From JANNHK01 sp034408875 (lineage in GTDB: Bacteria; Actinomycetota; Acidimicrobiia; IMCC26256; PALSA-610), in contig JAWXCJ010000260.1 in the NCBI GenBank assembly GCA_034408875.1, positions 1 through 9,875 on the forward strand: 9,875 nt of DNA. Direction: 5' to 3'. A program made the translations under genes and the position numbers. Below, piece after piece: positions 7,092 to 9,875 of this stretch. The notes below the pieces were generated by a model that had not been told where the DNA came from, searched no databases, and saw only the letters and a program-made list of their open reading frames with translations. Within the stretch, counting starts at the first letter, position 1. Every line of letters begins with the position of its first letter.

Positions 7092-7559
7092 ATGGATGCC
7101 ATCACGATGCTCAAAGACGACCACAAGACGGTGAAGCGGCTGTTCCGCGAGTTCGACCGCGCCGACAACGGCCGCACCAAGAAGTCGATCGCCGACAAGA
7201 TCGTCGAAGAACTCTCGGTGCACGCGTACATCGAAGAAGAAGTCTTCTACCCCGAGGCCCGCGAACGGGTCCCGACGACCGAGGACCAGGTCCTCGAAGG
7301 CTACGAAGAACACCACGTCGTCAAGTGGCTCATGGCCGAGATCGCCGACATGTCACCGGGCGAGGAACGGTTCGAGCCCAAGGTAAAGGTGCTCGCCGAA
7401 CTGGTCCGCCACCACGTGGAGGAAGAGGAAGAGGACTGGTTCCCGAAGGTGCGCGACGCACTCAGCCGGACGGACCTCGCCGAGATCGGTGAGCGGATGG
7501 AGAAGGCGAAGACCAAGGCGCCGCACACACCGAAGCCGCAACCGGCGGCGCGGGGCTAA
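7092..7559 (+). CDS. Hemerythrin-like HHE cation-binding protein
   Basis: This 155-residue protein has a hemerythrin/HHE four-helix bundle expected to bind a di-iron centre and thus oxygen, nitric oxide or reactive species, or to store iron. Likely metal ligands are His11 (DDHK), His44 and Glu48 (HAYIE), His74 or His75 (EEHH), and His107/His108 with Glu111 or Glu112 (RHHVEEEEED). The domain covers about residues 1-125. The last 30 residues are a Lys/Pro-rich, probably disordered tail. No signal peptide or membrane segment, so cytosolic. The ATG at 7092 is used because MDAITMLKDDHK is the usual opening of the family; no strong Shine-Dalgarno is visible. The gene is flanked by the MaoC remnant and by a convergent gene whose stop overlaps its own. 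It seems unrelated to the transporter operon, and its physiological role cannot be told from this context. Confidence 0.9.
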   Translation: MDAITMLKDDHKTVKRLFREFDRADNGRTKKSIADKIVEELSVHAYIEEEVFYPEARERVPTTEDQVLEGYEEHHVVKWLMAEIADMSPGEERFEPKVKVLAELVRHHVEEEEEDWFPKVRDALSRTDLAEIGERMEKAKTKAPHTPKPQPAARG

Positions 7560-8020
7560 GCCGGTTTCACCGACTCGCAGGCGCGCTTCGCCGCGTTGGC
7601 CGCCAGGGTGGTCGCGGCGCGCATTCCGTTGGTGAGCCGCAGCAGCCCTTTGATGCGCGACGGCTTCTGGACGAGATAGCGCGCGACTGCGACGATGCTG
7701 CCGCTGCCGTCGGGCCCCGAGAGTTTCATGATCTCGGGGTCGATGGCGGAGTCACCGGCGAGGTCGCTGATGCCGACGACGATCACGTGGTCGATCTCGG
7801 TCGAGTCGAGGAGTTGCCCGGTGACCTTGGTCGCAGGTTCCATCCCGATACCGGTCATCAGGGCGATGACGTCGACGTTGCCGACCCGGCCGACCGAGAC
7901 CGGAATCGCGCCGAGCTTGCCGCGTTCCAGCTTCATCACCTTCACGATCGGCAGAAGCTCCGGCTTCATCGGAGCAAGGATGCCAACGCGGCGTACGTTC
8001 TCGTTCGTGGCGTTGTTCAT
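7556..8020 (-). CDS. Internally deleted MTA/SAH-nucleosidase-type nucleoside phosphorylase (probable pseudogene)
   Basis: The intact frame of 154 residues joins two ends of a phosphorylase-superfamily nucleosidase, an enzyme that cleaves methylthioadenosine, S-adenosylhomocysteine or a related nucleoside. Residues 10-84 match the N-terminal half, with GILAPMKPEL (13-22, containing the glutamate expected near the active site), GNVDVIALMTGIGM (47-60) and IDHVIVVGI (76-84), where the family normally continues AGG. The chain instead goes straight to SDLAGDSAIDPEIM (85-98), which matches the C-terminal ISDxAGD segment carrying the catalytic aspartate, and then a typical C-terminal helix region. 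About 80-100 central residues, including the VDMET stretch that contacts the ribose, seem to be missing; family members are usually about 230-260 residues. The reading frame is kept across the junction near 7768. Activity as a nucleosidase is unlikely. Start ATG 8020, 18 bases downstream of the FN3 gene, without a clear ribosome binding site. Confidence 0.75.
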   Translation of the reverse strand: MNNATNENVRRVGILAPMKPELLPIVKVMKLERGKLGAIPVSVGRVGNVDVIALMTGIGMEPATKVTGQLLDSTEIDHVIVVGISDLAGDSAIDPEIMKLSGPDGSGSIVAVARYLVQKPSRIKGLLRLTNGMRAATTLAANAAKRACESVKPA

Positions 8021-8038
8021 GCGGCTACGTCATTGCAA

Positions 8039-8431
8039 TCAGGGCGGGTTGCCGCACACCTCGGCCGACAGCGGCCCTTCGAGGCCGTGGTTCGACACCG
8101 CGGTGACGCTGTAACAGCGCGCGCCCTGCGGGATCCAGCCCGACGGCCACGGCCAGAAGTCGGCCGCGTCGACAATGCCGAGGCGACCCGGCGCGAGCGC
8201 GCCCAGCGCGTCGTCGGTGACGACGGCGACCAGCCACCACGTGCCCACGCCCTTGCGTTGGTACACGCGGTACATCACCGCGCCCGCACCTGCGGGCAGC
8301 GGATCCCATGTCACCGAGATCTCGCCGCTCCCGCCGCCCGGTTGGGCGGTGATACCGGTGACCTCGGGCGGCGGCGGGCAACACCGCCGGCGTCGTAACG
8401 AGTCGAAGAAGTCGGTCGCGCGTGGAGCCAT
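8039..8431 (-). CDS. Small cytosolic fibronectin type III domain protein
   Basis: This 130-residue protein has a short basic N-terminus (DFFDSLRRRRCCPPPP, residues 8-22) followed by one fibronectin type III-like beta-sandwich. Visible hallmarks are PPEVTGITA, then ISVTWDPLP (38-46), YRVYQRK (54-60), WWLVAVV (65-71) and CYSVTAVSNHGLEGPLS (106-122). There is no signal peptide or membrane segment, so it should stay in the cytoplasm, which is odd for an FN3 module; these usually sit in secreted glycosidases or surface proteins. The four cysteines include a vicinal pair (16-17). The frame is also open to an ATG at 8458, but the added residues (MGWGRTVTA) look non-native, so 8431 is preferred; neither start has a good Shine-Dalgarno. 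It lies 18 bases upstream of the nucleosidase remnant on the same strand and may be co-transcribed with it. Function unknown. Confidence 0.8.
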   Translation of the reverse strand: MAPRATDFFDSLRRRRCCPPPPEVTGITAQPGGGSGEISVTWDPLPAGAGAVMYRVYQRKGVGTWWLVAVVTDDALGALAPGRLGIVDAADFWPWPSGWIPQGARCYSVTAVSNHGLEGPLSAEVCGNPP

Positions 8432-8449
8432 AGCCGTGACCGTACGCCC

Positions 8450-8465
8450 CCAACCCAAGGTTTGG
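8450..8465. promoter_or_regulatory. Imperfect palindrome between divergent genes
   Basis: CCAACCCAAGGTTTGG is self-complementary at 12 of 16 positions and lies about 20 bases upstream of the FN3 start, in the 191-bp gap between that gene and the divergent SCP2-PhyH gene. It could be a repressor operator; with a single copy and no known factor this is only a candidate. Confidence 0.2.
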
Positions 8466-8473
8466 CGGCCGAC

Positions 8474-8590
8474 TCAGATCGAGAGGTAGTCCAGGATGTC
8501 GGGAATGGCTCCGGCGGCTTGGGCGAAGAACGCGTGGCCGACGGACCCGTTGACGAAGAGGAGCCACGACCCTGGACGGATGTGCTCCAA
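8474..8590 (-). pseudogene. Possible C-terminal coding remnant, unidentified
   Basis: In the gap between the divergent FN3 and PhyH genes, one minus-strand frame ending in TGA at 8476-8474 gives 38 residues from a TTG at 8590. It reads LEHIRPGSWLLFVNGSVGHA, then FFAQAAGAIPDILDYLSI. The composition is protein-like (hydrophobic runs, few Arg) and most codons end in G or C. By contrast, the same frame further upstream, under the PhyH gene, becomes Arg/Cys-rich and looks non-coding. It might be the tail of a lost gene or a tiny gene with an alternative start. No family was recognised, and chance is a real possibility in GC-rich DNA. Confidence 0.25.
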
Positions 8591-8608
8591 TTGCCCCAGG
8601 TAACTGCC

Positions 8609-8615
8609 GAGAGGA
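8609..8615 (+). promoter_or_regulatory. Ribosome binding site of the SCP2-PhyH gene
   Basis: GAGAGGA at 8609-8615 lies seven bases before the ATG at 8623, a good Shine-Dalgarno match that supports this start. No convincing -35/-10 pair was found in the upstream gap. Confidence 0.7.
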
Positions 8616-8622
8616 CACGCCA

Positions 8623-9843
8623 ATGTCAGTCGACCTTCGCATCCGCACCGACGGACCCCGCGAACCGGTGCGGCCCGGAGAGTTCTTCGACACGACACTC
8701 CCCGACGCGGTCGCCGACCAGTACGACAACATCGCGCCCGGGTTGCGCTTCTTGAAGCCCCGGCCGCTGACGATCGAGATCGACGGCGAACCGTGGACCC
8801 TTGCGTGGGACGACGAGCAGGTCACCGTGAACCCGGGCACGATCGACGGCGCCGCGTACGTGAGGATGAGCGCGGAGCAGTTGCACGACATCGTCGACGA
8901 CCAGTCGACCTTCATGGGTCTGTGGACTAACGGTGCGCTCGAGCAGACGAACGGGCACGTCGGCCATCTCAACAACTGGTGGCTCGTGTTCCGCGCCGCG
9001 CTCGACGCGCGCTTGATCTACACGCCGGGTTCGGTGACGTTCCGCGACCGCGACGGCGACCCGCTCGACCCGCGCCACTCGTTCCGGCCCGACGACGACC
9101 GCGACGAGATGCGCCACTTCCTCGAAGAGGTCGGGTACCTGCACATCCGGGGTCTGTTCACCGAGGACGAGATGGCGCAGGTGTCGGCCGACATGGACGC
9201 CGCCGCGCCCACGTACACGCCCGACGACAAGCGGTCGTGGTGGGCGAAGACCGCCGACGGCGCCAACCGTGTTGTGCGCATGCAGGGCTTCGACCAGCAC
9301 TCGCCCACGACGATGGACATCCTCGCCGACCGCCGCTACCTCGACATCGGCGACATTCCCGGGCTCGGGCACCAGTTCGGCGTGAAGCGCACGACCAACC
9401 GCATCGAGGCGTTGTTCAAACCGATCGGCATCGTCGAAGGCATCTCCGACATCCCGTGGCACAAGGACTGCTCACTCGGCCGGCACTCCTACGACTGCTG
9501 CGGCGTCACGGTCGGCATCTCGGTGACCGGCGCCGACGACGTGTCGGGTCAGTTGCACGTGATCCCGGGTACGCACCGCGCACTCGTGTGGGCCGGCATG
9601 CTGCAGCCGCGTCTCGAACTCCCGGACCTGCCCCTGCCGACCGAAACCGGCGACATCAGCGTGCACCTGAGCTGCACGCAGCACATGGCGCAGGCGCCCA
9701 CCGAACGCGAACGCCGCGTCATGTACACCGGCTTCTCGCTCCCCGCCGCCGACCCGGTTGCCGCCGCGGAGGCACGCAAGCGTTTGGGTGCGGTCCGCGA
9801 GCAAGCCCCGCTCACCGTGCTGTCGAAACACATGGCCAGCTAG
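8623..9843 (+). CDS. SCP2-like domain fused to a phytanoyl-CoA dioxygenase (PhyH) family protein
   Basis: This 406-residue protein is a probable non-heme Fe(II)/2-oxoglutarate oxygenase that would hydroxylate an acyl or other hydrophobic substrate. Residues about 30-135 resemble a sterol-carrier-protein-2 domain (LTIEIDGEPWTLAW, AAYVRMSAEQLHDIVDDQST, then HLNNWWLVFRAALDAR), which binds lipids. Residues about 155-375 are the PhyH domain: HFLEEVGYLHIRGLFTEDEM at the start; the HxD metal pair in WHKD (His280, Asp282); SGQLHVIPGTHR (308-319), a conserved family strand; GDISVHLSCTQH (343-354) with His348 as the likely distal ligand; and RRVMYTGF (364-371), whose Arg is the likely 2-oxoglutarate contact. 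The full metal triad is therefore present. No signal peptide; cytosolic. The start is supported by GAGAGGA upstream. The SCP2 domain may present the substrate to the catalytic domain (inference). It stands alone on its strand, and its link to the other genes here is unclear. The exact substrate cannot be read. Confidence 0.9.
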   Translation: MSVDLRIRTDGPREPVRPGEFFDTTLPDAVADQYDNIAPGLRFLKPRPLTIEIDGEPWTLAWDDEQVTVNPGTIDGAAYVRMSAEQLHDIVDDQSTFMGLWTNGALEQTNGHVGHLNNWWLVFRAALDARLIYTPGSVTFRDRDGDPLDPRHSFRPDDDRDEMRHFLEEVGYLHIRGLFTEDEMAQVSADMDAAAPTYTPDDKRSWWAKTADGANRVVRMQGFDQHSPTTMDILADRRYLDIGDIPGLGHQFGVKRTTNRIEALFKPIGIVEGISDIPWHKDCSLGRHSYDCCGVTVGISVTGADDVSGQLHVIPGTHRALVWAGMLQPRLELPDLPLPTETGDISVHLSCTQHMAQAPTERERRVMYTGFSLPAADPVAAAEARKRLGAVREQAPLTVLSKHMAS

Positions 9844-9875
9844 ACCGCAACGAAAGGATGCGTCGATAGCCCACA

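Noticed and set aside
8626..9462. Minus-strand 278-codon frame opposite the SCP2-PhyH gene
   Set aside because: Val/Arg/His-rich composition without motifs, facing a protein with an intact oxygenase active site.
9844..9875. AAAGGA with ATG at 9858 as the start of a further gene
   Set aside because: The ATG is followed after two codons by TAG, and no other start at suitable spacing lies inside the window.

Overview
The window is GC-rich, with strong G/C preference at third codon positions, short or absent intergenic gaps, and a Gram-positive-type lipoprotein binding protein with an acidic linker. With the LivHMG-type fusion, the MFS-LivF fusion and the SCP2-PhyH protein, this suggests a high-GC actinobacterium, possibly Acidimicrobiia. 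That placement is inference; no rRNA or other marker gene is present.

Left two thirds (about 1-6693, all on the minus strand, read right to left): one tight operon for a branched-chain-amino-acid/hydrophobic-compound (HAAT/Liv-type) ABC importer packed into three polypeptides. First is a lipoprotein solute-binding protein (6693 to 5152). Second is a 12-TM major-facilitator domain fused to a LivF ATPase (5135 to 2913). Third is a single 953-residue LivH-LivM-LivG chain (2908 to 47). Gaps are 16 nt and 4 nt. The next gene, of which only the first 16 codons are visible, starts inside the stop of the third gene (ATGA overlap). Together these supply a binding protein, two different permease subunits and two different ATPases. 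The unusual part is that one ATPase is carried on an MFS transporter. The ligand cannot be read from the sequence.

Middle (6694-8622): a region with gene remnants. About 100 bp upstream of the binding protein lies a candidate minus-strand promoter. Next to it, on the plus strand, is a decayed N-terminal MaoC/FAS1-like dehydratase fragment (6794 to about 7063). A small intact hemerythrin-like gene follows (7092-7559). Its stop overlaps the stop of a convergent minus-strand gene (8020 to 7556) that has both ends of an MTA/SAH-nucleosidase-type nucleoside phosphorylase but lacks the middle. Just upstream of that is a small cytosolic fibronectin-III protein (8431 to 8039). A short minus-strand frame at 8474-8590 may be another coding remnant.

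Right end (8623-9843, plus strand): a full-length protein with an N-terminal SCP2-like domain and a phytanoyl-CoA-dioxygenase-type Fe(II)/2-oxoglutarate domain, preceded by a good ribosome binding site. The final 32 bases hold no supported feature. No tRNA, rRNA, CRISPR array, insertion sequence or convincing terminator was seen.
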